Position numbers and translations under genes: made by a program | Notes under the pieces: model-generated | Databases searched by the model: none | Seen by the model: only the letters and a program-made list of their open reading frames with translations | Told to the model about the DNA's origin: nothing | Assembly (NCBI RefSeq): GCF_003633755.1 | Contig: NZ_RBIL01000002.1 | Location: 1,674,001 to 1,738,000 of the forward strand | Source: Solirubrobacter pauli | GTDB lineage: Bacteria > Actinomycetota > Thermoleophilia > Solirubrobacterales > Solirubrobacteraceae | DNA: 64,000 nucleotides | Direction: 5' to 3' | Shown: one piece after another, positions 17,093-25,684 of the stretch | Numbering within the stretch: position 1 is the first letter of the stretch | How the letters are laid out: each line of letters begins with the position of its first letter

Positions 17093-18600
17093 TGGCTCCG
17101 AAGCAGCCGCCTCTCGACGCCGGCGGCAGCCGGCGCGACTTCATGCGCAACGGCTTCGGCTCGTTCGCGCTCGTCTGCACGTTCGCGGCGCAGAGCTCGC
17201 TGCGCGGCTCCGAGGTGACGAAGTCCAGCGCGCCGGCGACGTCCGCGGGGCGCCGCTTCCAGGCCGCGTCGCCGTTCACGCCGTTCACGCGTGACCTGCC
17301 GATCCCGCCGACCGCCGTGCCGGTGTCGACCAAGCAGGGCGTCGACGTCTACTCGATGGACATCACCGAGGGCATCGCCGAGATCCTCCCCGGGTTCGAG
17401 ACGCCGATCTACGGCTACGAGGGCGTCTACCCGGGCCCGACGATCCGCGCGACCAAGGGCCGCCCGACGATCGTCCGCCAGACCAACAAGCTCGCGTTCG
17501 ACTCGAACGTCCACCTCCACGGCGGCTACGTGCCCTCCGCGCACGACGGCCACCCGATGGACGTGATCCTGCCGGGCAAGAGCTTCGACTACACGTACCC
17601 GAACAAGCAGGACGCGGCGACGCTCTGGTACCACGACCACGCGCACGGCCGGACGGCGCACACGCTCTACTACGGCCTCGTCGGCACGTACCTGTTGTCG
17701 GACGACCGTGAGGAGGAGCTCGGGCTCCCGACCGATCCCGAGTTCGACCTCCCGCTCGTCCTCGCCGACCACGCCTTCAACAAGGACGGCTCGTTCCGGT
17801 ACGCCGAGAACGTCGACCTCGGCTTCCGCGGCGACACGATCCTCGTCAACGGCGCGGTCTCGCCGCGGATGAGCGTCAAGCGTCGCCTCTACCGGCTGCG
17901 CTTCCTCAACGCGTCCAACGCGCGCTCCTACAACCTCAAGCTCGGCAACGGCCGGACGATGCTGCAGGTCGCGTCCGACGGTGGCCTGCTCGAGCGTCCG
18001 GTGTCCCGCTCGACGGTGCTCATCCACCCGGCCGAGCGCGTCGAGCTGCTGCTCGACTTCCGCGGCTTCCGGCCCGGGTCGGAGATCGTGCTCCAGAACG
18101 TCGACGGCGAGTCGGCCGGCACCAAGAACGTGCTGCGGTTCGACGTCGAGCGCGGCGGTGGCGCCGAGGAGTTCCGCGTGCCGCGGGGCCGGATGCGCAC
18201 GCTCGAGAAGCTGCCCGCGCCCAACGCCAGCCGGCGCTGGGACCTGGGCCTGTCGACGTCGAACGGCGTGCAGTGGCGGATCGCGGACCGGGGCTACGAC
18301 CCCGACCGCATCGACGTCCGGCCGCGCCTCGGCACGTCCGAGCTGTGGCAGTGGCACAACCCGTCCAACCGCGTGCACCCGATGCACCTGCACGGGATGC
18401 TGTTCCGGATCGTGGAGCGCTCGACGGGCGTCGTCCACCCGGCCGATCGCGGCTGGAAGGACACGATCGGCGTGCTGCCGGGCGAGACCGCCACGGTGCA
18501 GCCGTGGTTCACGCCCTACACGGGCCGCTACGTCTTCCACTGCCATGCGCTCGAGCACGGCGACAAGGCGATGATGCTGCAGCTGGAGGTCGAGCGATGA
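17092..18600 (+). CDS. Multicopper oxidase
   Basis: A 502-residue three-domain multicopper oxidase that couples one-electron oxidation of a substrate to reduction of O2 to water. All copper motifs are present: HLHGG near residue 141, WYHDHAHG near 181, HPMHLHG near 425, and the HCHALEHGDKAMM box near the C-terminus holding the type 1 Cys and Met. The N-terminus SRRDFMRNGFG resembles a Tat signal, consistent with export after folding with copper. The order of motifs and length fit CueO/bilirubin-oxidase/SpoCotA-type enzymes. It is the middle gene of a translationally coupled operon between two cupredoxins. The physiological substrate (Cu(I), Mn, phenolic or other) is not evident. Confidence 0.93.
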   Translation: MAPKQPPLDAGGSRRDFMRNGFGSFALVCTFAAQSSLRGSEVTKSSAPATSAGRRFQAASPFTPFTRDLPIPPTAVPVSTKQGVDVYSMDITEGIAEILPGFETPIYGYEGVYPGPTIRATKGRPTIVRQTNKLAFDSNVHLHGGYVPSAHDGHPMDVILPGKSFDYTYPNKQDAATLWYHDHAHGRTAHTLYYGLVGTYLLSDDREEELGLPTDPEFDLPLVLADHAFNKDGSFRYAENVDLGFRGDTILVNGAVSPRMSVKRRLYRLRFLNASNARSYNLKLGNGRTMLQVASDGGLLERPVSRSTVLIHPAERVELLLDFRGFRPGSEIVLQNVDGESAGTKNVLRFDVERGGGAEEFRVPRGRMRTLEKLPAPNASRRWDLGLSTSNGVQWRIADRGYDPDRIDVRPRLGTSELWQWHNPSNRVHPMHLHGMLFRIVERSTGVVHPADRGWKDTIGVLPGETATVQPWFTPYTGRYVFHCHALEHGDKAMMLQLEVER

Positions 18601-19313
18601 AGCGCGCGCTGATGGCGGGTCTCGGGTGCGTCGTCGCGCTGGTCGCGGCCGCGCCCGCCCACGCCGGCAACGTCGACGTGTTCGCGGTCGACGCGGGCGA
18701 GAAGTGGGACAAGTCCACGGTCAACATCAACCCCGGCGACACGGTGACCTGGCGGTTCGACAACACGGCGCTGCCGCACAACGTCGAGGCCGAGGGGACG
18801 AGCCCTGACCCGGCCTGGACCCCGACCGCGTTCAAGACCACGCCGCTCGTCGCCTCACCGCCCTCGCCCCCGTTCCAGTTCAACACGCCCGGCACCTACA
18901 CGTTCGTGTGCGAGGTCCACCGCACGACGATGCGGGGCACGGTCGTCGTGGGCAATCCGGCGCCGGTCGTGGTGCCGTTGAGCGAGCAGAGCTTCGCCAA
19001 CGACGCCGCGACGCCGGTCGCGCTCGAGAAGGTGGAGCTGGACAAGGCCAAGCCGAAGCTCTCGAAGGTGTCGGCCAAGCGCGTGGCGCGCGGCTCGGTG
19101 CGCGTGCGCTTCCGGGTGAACGAGGAGTCGACCGTGCTGGTCTCGCTCAAGCGGGGCGGCAAGACGGTCAAGAAGGCCGAGTACGAGGGCACCGGTACGC
19201 GCTCGGTCACGCTCAAGGGCGCGAAGGCCGGCCGCTACAGCGTCCAGGTGCGGGCCACCGACATCGCCGGCAACCGCTCCTCGCTGAAGAAGACGAGCAT
19301 CACCGTCCGCTAG
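18597..19313 (+). CDS. Exported cupredoxin with C-terminal Ig-like module
   Basis: A 238-residue secreted protein: signal peptide 1-22 (AHA cut), plastocyanin-like domain with the ALPHN His and a Cys/His in FVCEVHRTTM, and a C-terminal Ig-like module (VRFRVNEESTV, then RATDIAGNRSS). It has the same plan as the first gene of this operon but lacks the long Thr-Pro linker. All four type 1 copper ligands appear to be kept (His, Cys, His, Met). ATGA overlap with the multicopper oxidase shows coupled translation. Its 3' end overlaps the convergent stress-protein gene by 14 bp. Confidence 0.9.
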   Translation: MKRALMAGLGCVVALVAAAPAHAGNVDVFAVDAGEKWDKSTVNINPGDTVTWRFDNTALPHNVEAEGTSPDPAWTPTAFKTTPLVASPPSPPFQFNTPGTYTFVCEVHRTTMRGTVVVGNPAPVVVPLSEQSFANDAATPVALEKVELDKAKPKLSKVSAKRVARGSVRVRFRVNEESTVLVSLKRGGKTVKKAEYEGTGTRSVTLKGAKAGRYSVQVRATDIAGNRSSLKKTSITVR

Positions 19314-19869
19314 CGACGACGACGGGGCAGTCGACGGTCTCCACGAGATCGTCGACCGCGCTCGTCCCCAACCGCCGGCGCAAGCCGTGGAAGCGCTCGC
19401 CGCCGGTGACGGCGAGCAGCGGCTGATCGGCCGCGGGCGCGATCGTGGCGCCCAGGGCGTCCGCCAGCGTGGTCGCCGCGTCCGCGTCTCCCCCGGCCAT
19501 CAGGCACGTGTCCCGGTCGAGCACCGGTGGGTGGCGCACGAGCACGACCGGGCACGGCGCGGTCGCCAGCAGCTCGTGCCGCAGCCGCGGCGCCAGGAGC
19601 CGCAGCGGACCGCGCAGGGGTCGCGTCCCGGCCACGAGCAGGTCGATCCGCTCGCGGCGCGCGAGCCACACGAGCTGCTCGGCGGTGCGGCCGCTGAGCA
19701 CGTGCGTGCCGGCCGGCAGCGGGATGTCGATCTCGTCCGTCGCGGGCGGGACGACGTGCGCGACGATCAGCTCCGCGCCGTCGGCGCTCGCGAGGCGCCG
19801 CGCGAACGCGAGCGCCCACAGCGACGGCAGTGAGGCGTCCCAGGCAACGCAGATGCGACGCAACGGCAT
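19300..19869 (-). CDS. Universal stress protein family
   Basis: A 189-residue UspA-fold protein. The first half carries the typical start RRICVAWDAS and the alpha/beta segment ending in CPVVLVRHPP. The second half is a shorter, diverged UspA-like repeat ending CPVVVASGR. The classic ATP-binding GxxGxx(9)GS motif is only weakly visible (GTRPLRGPLRLL), so nucleotide binding is uncertain. I start at ATG 19869, preceded by GGAGG but very close to it; ATG 19887 is possible. Convergent overlap with the cupredoxin gene leaves no room for a terminator between them. Confidence 0.8.
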   Translation of the reverse strand: MPLRRICVAWDASLPSLWALAFARRLASADGAELIVAHVVPPATDEIDIPLPAGTHVLSGRTAEQLVWLARRERIDLLVAGTRPLRGPLRLLAPRLRHELLATAPCPVVLVRHPPVLDRDTCLMAGGDADAATTLADALGATIAPAADQPLLAVTGGERFHGLRRRLGTSAVDDLVETVDCPVVVASGR

Positions 19870-20002
19870 GCCTCCAAGGTGCCGCATCCGAACCGCCGCG
19901 GCCATGTGGCGCTCACCCCATCATCGGACGTACGGCCAGCCCCAGGACCTTTGACCAGCTAGGCCTATTCCGCCTGCGGCGCGTCCGCGGGACCATTCCG
20001 GC

Positions 20003-20119
20003 ATGTCCTCCCCGAAGCCTCAGCCGAAGCTCCCGCAGGTCGTCGCGACGGCGCTCACGAAGCCGTCGGCGCACGACCGCCAGCGCGAGCTCGTCCGCGC
20101 CTCCCTGCTCTGCCGCTGA
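20003..20119 (+). CDS. Possible small protein (38 aa)
   Basis: An ATG-started frame of 38 codons, basic and Pro/Lys-rich at its start (MSSPKPQPKLPQVV), with almost every third codon position G or C, as in real genes here. It sits alone in the 284-bp gap between the stress protein and the coiled-coil repeat gene. No Shine-Dalgarno is evident. It could be chance; I see no family match. The rest of the gap (19870-20002) shows no feature. Confidence 0.3.
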   Translation: MSSPKPQPKLPQVVATALTKPSAHDRQRELVRASLLCR

Positions 20120-20153
20120 GCGAGGCTCCCCGCCGATGGCGGCGGACGAGCGC

Positions 20154-20732
20154 TTAGCGCCCGATCCCGGGGATCTTGTCGGCCAGCTCCCCGAGCGGAC
20201 CGAGCTCGGCCCGGAGCGAGTCCAGCCGCTCGATCACGTTCCGGATCAGCGGTTCCAGGTCGTCGACCGAGTGCCGCACCGCGTGCATGTCCTCGTCGAG
20301 CGGCTCGATGCCCTTGCGCACCTCGCTGATCTCCTTGATCGGCTTGACCTCCTCGCGCAGCCCGTCCAGCTTCGTGCCGAGGAGCCCCACGCCCTCGCGG
20401 ACCTTCGTGATCTCCTTGATCGGCTGCACGTCGCCGCGCAACGCGTCCAGCTTGGTCCCGAGCGTGTCGACACCGGCGCGGACCGCGCTGATCTCCTGGA
20501 TCGGCTGAACCTCCTCGCGCAGCCCGTCCAGCTTCGGTCCCAGCTGCTCCACGCCGACCCGCACCGCGCTGATCTCCGTCCGCACCATCTGCAGCTCGGT
20601 CTGCATGCTGTCGACGCGCTTGAGCACCTCGTGCTCGAGCTCGGGCAGCCGCCGCGCGGCGTCCGCGACCGCACCGAGGTCGTCGAGAAGGCGGGCAACG
20701 ATCGTGGGCGGGAACAGGCTGCTCAGGTTCAT
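20154..20732 (-). CDS. Coiled-coil repeat protein
   Basis: A 192-residue, highly charged protein predicted to be almost all helix. Residues 1-52 form a leading helix (RLLDDLGAVADAARRLPELE). Residues 53-160 are four tandem 27-residue repeats of the form EIS-x-VR-x-GV-x-x-LG-x-KLD-x-LR-x-x-V-x-PI. A last stretch (RLDSLRAELGPLGEL) continues the pattern loosely. No signal peptide or membrane segment is seen. It follows rel with a 62-bp gap on the same strand. Proteins of this look act as scaffolds or spacer rods; function unknown. Confidence 0.75.
   Translation of the reverse strand: MNLSSLFPPTIVARLLDDLGAVADAARRLPELEHEVLKRVDSMQTELQMVRTEISAVRVGVEQLGPKLDGLREEVQPIQEISAVRAGVDTLGTKLDALRGDVQPIKEITKVREGVGLLGTKLDGLREEVKPIKEISEVRKGIEPLDEDMHAVRHSVDDLEPLIRNVIERLDSLRAELGPLGELADKIPGIGR
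20253..20576 (-). repeat. Four 81-bp coding repeats (27 aa each)
   Basis: Four head-to-tail, imperfect 81-bp units encode the 27-residue repeats EIS/EIT-x-VR-...-PI of the coiled-coil protein. Units 1-3 are the closest at protein level; unit 4 is the most diverged (EISEVRKGIEPLDEDM). The pattern suggests duplication followed by drift. Confidence 0.8.
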
Positions 20733-20794
20733 CGCCCGAGGCCTTCCCGTCGCGGCGGCGGGCTATTCAGCGAGGGAGCGGCGCCGCGCCGGGG

Positions 20795-23131
20795 TCAGCC
20801 GCCCGCGGGGATCACGCGGTAGGCGTCGAAGACGCTGTCGATGGCGCGCAGGCGGTTGATCGCGGCCTTCAGGGCCTGGGTGTCACCCACCTCGATGACG
20901 AACCGGTTGCGGGTCATCGGGTGCTGGACGAGGCAACGGGCCTCGACGATGTTGATGCCCGCCTCGGCGAAGGTGCGGGAGAGGTCCTCGAGGAGGCGGT
21001 GGCGGTCCCACGCGTCGACCTGGATCTCGACCTTGAAGCCGGTCTCGTTGTCGCCGTCCCAGGAGACGGGGACGAAGCGGTCCGGGTCCTTGCGCAGGGC
21101 GGCGACGTTCGGGCAGTCGTCGCGGTGGATGGTGATGCCGCGGCCGAGGGAGACGTAGCCGACGATCGGGTCGCCGCTGACGGGGCGGCAGCACTTGGCC
21201 AGGCGCAGCGGGACGTCGCTCACGCCCTCGACGCGGATGCCGAACTTGGCCGCGTTGCCGTCCGGGCGGCGGAGCGCGGGGGCCTTGCGGCGGTCCAGCA
21301 GCAGGTCCTCGCCGGCCGTGGGCTCCTCGACGCCGGCCTCGCCCTGCTTGAGGCGCTGCAGGACCTTGTTGACGACGACCTTCGGCGAGATCTTCGCGCC
21401 GCCGAGGGCGATGTAGAAGTCGTCGGCCTTGCGGAAGCCGAGCTCGCGGATGACGTCGGCGAGCAGCGGCGAGCCGGTGAGCTTCTGGGCGGGAAGGCCG
21501 GCCTTGTTGAGGTGCTCCTGCAGCAGCTCGCGGCCGGTGTGCTCGGAGTCGTCGCGCGACTCGGCCTTGAACCAGGCCTTGATCTTGTTGCGGGCGCGCG
21601 TGGTCTTCACCAGCGCCAGCCAGTCGCGGGACGGGCCTCGCTCGCGCTTGGACGTGAGGATCTCGACGATGTCGCCGCTCTGCAGCTCGTAGTGCAGCGG
21701 GACGATCTTGCCGTTCACACGCGCGCCGACGCAGCGGTGGCCGACGTCCGTGTGGATCTCGTAGGCGAAGTCCAGCGGCGTGGCGCCGATCGCCAGCGAC
21801 TTGACCTCGCCCTTGGGCGTGAAGACGAAGACCTCGTCCTCGATCAGCTCGCCGCGGAGCTGGTCGGTGAACTCCGTCGGGTCCTCCGGGTCGCCCTGCC
21901 AGTCCAGCAGCGACTTGAGCCACTTGAGCTTCTGGTCGGTCGCGTCCAGGCGGCTGCCGCCGGCGCCCGCGTTCTCCTTGTAGCGCCAGTGCGCGGCGAC
22001 GCCGTACTCGGCCGTCTCGTGCATGTCGCTCGTGCGGATCTGGATCTCCAGCGGACGGCCTTCAGGCCCGATCACCGTCGTGTGGAGCGCCTGGTACATG
22101 TTGAACTTCGGCATCGCCACCATGTCCTTGAAGCGGCCCGGAAGGGGCTTCCACAGGGAATGGATGACGCCGACGGCGCCGTAGCAGTCCTTGACGGAGT
22201 CGACGATCACGCGCATCGCCGTCAGGTCGTAGATCTCGTTGAACTCGCGACCCTTGCGGGTCATCTTGTTGTAGATCGAGTAGAAGTGCTTCGCGCGGCC
22301 TGAGATCTCGGACTGGATGCCGAGCGCCTCCAGCTCTTTCGCCAGGTAGCCGCCGGCGCGCGCCACGTAGCGCTCGCGCTCCTCGCGCTGCTGGTTGACC
22401 AGGCCCTTGATCTCCTGGTACTTGCGCGGGTGCAGCGTCGCGAACGCGAGGTCCTCCAGCTCCCACTTGATCGCGTGGATGCCGAGCCGGTGCGCGAGCG
22501 GCGCGTAGATCTCGAGGGTCTCCTTGGCCTTCTCGATCTGCTTCTGCTTGGGCATCGCGCCGAGCGTGCGCATGTTGTGCAGGCGGTCGGCGAGCTTGAT
22601 CAGGATGACCCGGATGTCCGTGGCCATCGCGACCATCATCTTGCGGTAGTTCTCGGCCTGCGCCTCGTCGCGCGACTGGAACGTGATGCCGGTGAGCTTG
22701 GTGACGCCGTCGACGAGCGCCGCGACCTCCTCGCCGAACTGCTCGCGCACCTCGTCCAGGGAGGCGGTGGTGTCCTCGACGGTGTCGTGCAGGAGCGCCG
22801 CGCACAGCGTCTCGGTGTCCAGCCGCATGCCCGCGCAGATGCGCGCGACGCCGACCGGATGCGTGATGAAGTCCTCGCCCGACTGGCGGCGCTGGTCGGC
22901 GTGGTGCTCGCAGGCGAACAGGAACGCGGCCAGCACCTTCTGGCGGTCCACCGGCGCCGCGACCTCGTCCGCGTGCTCGGAGACGATCGCGAACAGGTCC
23001 TTCAGCAGCTCGTGCTCGAGCGGCGTCAGGTCGTCGGGGATGTCGACGGCCCCGTCGTCGGCGCAGATCGCGAGATCGACCGGCTTGTGCGGCGCGATCG
23101 CGACGACCGACCCGTCGCCGTCGGCGGTCAC
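20795..23131 (-). CDS. rel: Bifunctional (p)ppGpp synthetase/hydrolase
   Basis: A 778-residue RelA/SpoT homologue that makes and breaks the alarmone (p)ppGpp. Domains in order: HD hydrolase (HHADQRRQSGEDFITHP, HDTVEDT near residue 115), synthetase (YNKMTRKGREFNEIYDL, PKFNMYQALHTTV, EIQIRTSDMHE), TGS (VFTPKGEVKSLAIGATPLDFAY), a zinc-finger/helical region with CCRPVSGDPIVGY, and a C-terminal ACT domain. The intact HD motif and full length argue for both activities. The start is GTG; no clear Shine-Dalgarno is seen, but a 14-bp palindrome (23142-23155) lies just upstream. It follows recJ by 32 bp on the same strand. Confidence 0.97.
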   Translation of the reverse strand: MTADGDGSVVAIAPHKPVDLAICADDGAVDIPDDLTPLEHELLKDLFAIVSEHADEVAAPVDRQKVLAAFLFACEHHADQRRQSGEDFITHPVGVARICAGMRLDTETLCAALLHDTVEDTTASLDEVREQFGEEVAALVDGVTKLTGITFQSRDEAQAENYRKMMVAMATDIRVILIKLADRLHNMRTLGAMPKQKQIEKAKETLEIYAPLAHRLGIHAIKWELEDLAFATLHPRKYQEIKGLVNQQREERERYVARAGGYLAKELEALGIQSEISGRAKHFYSIYNKMTRKGREFNEIYDLTAMRVIVDSVKDCYGAVGVIHSLWKPLPGRFKDMVAMPKFNMYQALHTTVIGPEGRPLEIQIRTSDMHETAEYGVAAHWRYKENAGAGGSRLDATDQKLKWLKSLLDWQGDPEDPTEFTDQLRGELIEDEVFVFTPKGEVKSLAIGATPLDFAYEIHTDVGHRCVGARVNGKIVPLHYELQSGDIVEILTSKRERGPSRDWLALVKTTRARNKIKAWFKAESRDDSEHTGRELLQEHLNKAGLPAQKLTGSPLLADVIRELGFRKADDFYIALGGAKISPKVVVNKVLQRLKQGEAGVEEPTAGEDLLLDRRKAPALRRPDGNAAKFGIRVEGVSDVPLRLAKCCRPVSGDPIVGYVSLGRGITIHRDDCPNVAALRKDPDRFVPVSWDGDNETGFKVEIQVDAWDRHRLLEDLSRTFAEAGINIVEARCLVQHPMTRNRFVIEVGDTQALKAAINRLRAIDSVFDAYRVIPAGG

Positions 23132-23141
23132 CGGGCTGGCA

Positions 23142-23155
23142 CCGTCGATCGACGG
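23142..23155. promoter_or_regulatory. 14-bp perfect palindrome before rel
   Basis: CCGTCGATCGACGG is its own reverse complement and ends 11 bp upstream of the rel GTG, in the short recJ-rel gap. It could be an operator or chance; such GATC-centred palindromes are not rare in high-GC DNA. Confidence 0.25.
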
Positions 23156-23163
23156 CGCCTCGG

Positions 23164-25572
23164 TCAGGCCGCTTGCCGCCTCATGTTCGCGCTGGTCAGA
23201 AATTGTCTGCCGTCCTCAAGCCGTCGCTGGTAGGCCACAAACGCCGCCGAGTTCTCCAGCGCGGTGCGCTGCGGGTTCTCGGCTGCCTGGAGGCCCGGCC
23301 CATCGCGATCGAGGCTGACGAGCCCGAGCTCGGTGAGGACCCGCACCAGGCGGCCCGCGAGTGCCGCGGTCCGTGGTTGCGGTCCCTCGCCCCGAAGCAG
23401 CTGCTCGACCGCCTCACCGCCACTCACCCTGCTCGCGCGCACGGCGCGGTACATGGCGGTCAGCGGGTCGCGGAGGGCGAAGTCCCATTCGTGTATTCGT
23501 AGAGCAAAGTCTAGTTCAGGCGTACCCCACGCCAGGTGGGTCCATCCCTCTCCCGCATGGACCGTCTGTCGAGTCGGCGGGTCGATCGCGACGACGTGCA
23601 CGAACGGCTCGGCCAGCTCGGGCTCGTCTTCGAGCGCCGCCCACGTCGTGAGCGCGAAGCCGCCGACCCGCTCCGAGAGCCCGCGAACGCGCGCGGACGC
23701 GTGCGCCGCGACGGCCAGCACGGGCTCGCCGGAGGCCACGAGATCGCCCAGCAGGCCGGCGATCCCGGTGCCGCGCAGGTCACGGGTGAGCCGCGCCGAG
23801 TCGCCGCATACATACGGGGTCTCGAGGTCGCGGTCGAGCTCGCGCAGCCAGCCCTCGCTGAACGCGCCCTCGCCGAGCACGTCGATCGAGCGCGGGGCGC
23901 AGCGTTGCGCGCGCCGCAGCACGAGCTTGGGCGAGACCGCCCCGTTCCAGCGGTCGATCTCCAGCCGCACCGCCGCGTCGGCCGGCTCGTCGGGCTTGAC
24001 CGGGAGCGTGCCGCCGTTGCCGAACGCGACGCAGCGCGACTTCGCGCCGCCCGCGCTGAGCGTGAAGCGCACGTGGCGGCCCTCGCTCATCGGCTCCGGG
24101 TCGATCAGGTGCGCGGACGGGACGAGCAGCGACACGCCCGGGTTGCCCATGCCGAACGGCGCGAGCTCCTGCAGCTCCTCGGCGAGGTCCAGCGAGAGCG
24201 CGTCGCCCTGGGCGACGGCGTCGATCCGCACCTCGGGGCGCAGGTCCTCCTCCGTCAGCACCTCGTTCGCGTACGCCAGGAAGGACGCGCGGAAGGCGTC
24301 CACCTCGTCGCGGTGGATCGTGAGCCCCGCCGCCGCCTTGTGACCACCGTGGCGGAGCAGGTGCCGGGCGGAGGCGTTCAGGCCCCCGAGGAGGTCGAAG
24401 CGCGGGACCGAGCGTCCCGAGCCCGAGCCCTCGTCCCCGTCGAGCGCGATCAGGACCGCGGGCCGGTTGAAGCGCTCGACGATCCGCGAGGCGACGATGC
24501 CGATCACGCCGGGATGCCAGCCGTCGGCGGCCAGCACCAGCGCGTTGCCCGCCGGATGCTCGGCGACGAGTGCCTCGGCCTCGAAGCGGATGCGCGTCTC
24601 GACGTCCCGGCGCTCGCTGTTGACCGCGTCCAGCTCCGCGGCGACCGCGCGGGCCCGCTCGCGGTCGTCCGTGAGCAGCAGCTCGAGGCCGGCGTCGGCG
24701 CGGTAGAGCCGGCCGGCGGCGTTCAGCCGCGGACCGAGCCGGAACCCGATCGCGCTCTCGTCGAGGCCGCTCGGGTCCACGCGCGCCACGTCCATCAGCG
24801 CCCGCAGCCCGACCTTGCGCGTGCCGGCGATGGCCTTCAGCCCTTCGCGCACGAGCCGCCGGTTCTCGCCCTGCAGCGGGACGACGTCCGCGACCGTGGC
24901 CAACGCGACCAGGTCCAGGTCCTCGTCGCACAGCGCGGGGTCCTCCCCGATCGCGGCCAGCAGCGCCTGGGCCAGCTTGTAGGCGACGCCCGCGGCGCAC
25001 AGCTCCGGGCAGGGGTAGCCGTTGAGCTTCGGGTGGACGATCGGCGCGTCCGGCAGGGCTCCGTCGGCGCGCGGCGAGTGGTGGTCGGTGACGATGACGT
25101 CCATCCCGAGCGCCTTGGCCGCCGCGACCTCCTCGACCGCCGTGACCGCGCAGTCGACCGTGATCAGCAGGTTCGTGCCGCGGGCCGCGAGCTTCTCGAC
25201 CGTGTTGGCCGCCAGCCCATAGCCGTCGTCGATCCGCGACGGCAGGTACCAGTCCACGCGCGCGCCGACGGTGCGCAGCGCCCGCACGAGGATCGCCGTC
25301 GAGCAGACGCCGTCCACGTCGTAGTCGCCGTGCACGGTGATCTGCGACCCGCGCCCCACGTGGGCGATGATCCGCTCGGCCGCCTGCGCGAGCCCGGGCC
25401 ACTCCCCCAGCTCGTGCCGCACGCCGGCGGCCAGGAACGCCCGCGCGGCCTCGGGCTCGCCGAGCCCGCGCCGGACCAGCACCTGCGCCAGCACGTGCGA
25501 GCAGCTGAGCTCCGCGGACAGCCGCGCGGCCGCCGCGAACGCATAGGGAGAGACCGACAACCGCGCGTCCAC
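23164..25572 (-). CDS. recJ: Single-stranded-DNA exonuclease RecJ
   Basis: An 802-residue RecJ: 5'-3' ssDNA exonuclease used in recombination and mismatch/base excision repair. The DHH-phosphoesterase motifs are present: DYDVDG near residue 83, TVDCAV, VTDHHSPR, and the GHKAAAGL motif of the DHHA1 domain; an OB-type domain follows. It is about 220 residues longer than E. coli RecJ. The extra C-terminal part is unrecognised and contains an ACT-free alpha/beta-looking region, perhaps helicase-remnant-like. GTG start; a TAGGTT -10-like element 7 nt upstream suggests a leaderless message. Confidence 0.95.
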   Translation of the reverse strand: MDARLSVSPYAFAAAARLSAELSCSHVLAQVLVRRGLGEPEAARAFLAAGVRHELGEWPGLAQAAERIIAHVGRGSQITVHGDYDVDGVCSTAILVRALRTVGARVDWYLPSRIDDGYGLAANTVEKLAARGTNLLITVDCAVTAVEEVAAAKALGMDVIVTDHHSPRADGALPDAPIVHPKLNGYPCPELCAAGVAYKLAQALLAAIGEDPALCDEDLDLVALATVADVVPLQGENRRLVREGLKAIAGTRKVGLRALMDVARVDPSGLDESAIGFRLGPRLNAAGRLYRADAGLELLLTDDRERARAVAAELDAVNSERRDVETRIRFEAEALVAEHPAGNALVLAADGWHPGVIGIVASRIVERFNRPAVLIALDGDEGSGSGRSVPRFDLLGGLNASARHLLRHGGHKAAAGLTIHRDEVDAFRASFLAYANEVLTEEDLRPEVRIDAVAQGDALSLDLAEELQELAPFGMGNPGVSLLVPSAHLIDPEPMSEGRHVRFTLSAGGAKSRCVAFGNGGTLPVKPDEPADAAVRLEIDRWNGAVSPKLVLRRAQRCAPRSIDVLGEGAFSEGWLRELDRDLETPYVCGDSARLTRDLRGTGIAGLLGDLVASGEPVLAVAAHASARVRGLSERVGGFALTTWAALEDEPELAEPFVHVVAIDPPTRQTVHAGEGWTHLAWGTPELDFALRIHEWDFALRDPLTAMYRAVRASRVSGGEAVEQLLRGEGPQPRTAALAGRLVRVLTELGLVSLDRDGPGLQAAENPQRTALENSAAFVAYQRRLEDGRQFLTSANMRRQAA

Positions 25573-25579
25573 ACCCAGA

Positions 25580-25585
25580 AACCTA
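25580..25585 (-). promoter_or_regulatory. Likely -10 of recJ (leaderless)
   Basis: On the minus strand TAGGTT ends 7 nt before the recJ GTG, with no Shine-Dalgarno between. The same TAnnnT, 6-9 nt, start arrangement recurs across the window. Confidence 0.45.
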
Positions 25586-25612
25586 GGTCCGCGTCAGGAC
25601 GGAACGCCGTTT

Positions 25613-25637
25613 CTAAAGCGGGACTGTCCCGCTTTAG
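25613..25637. repeat. 25-bp palindrome, core GGGACTGTCCC (copy 1)
   Basis: Twelve-base arms ctaaagcgggac and gtcccgctttag flank a single T and are exact reverse complements. It is AT-richer than its surroundings. A related copy lies 48 bp further on. Both are between the divergent recJ and methyltransferase genes. Confidence 0.85.
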
Positions 25638-25684
25638 CAACCAAGACGCCGGAATGTCCGCGAAACGGCTCTGCGACGTGGGGA

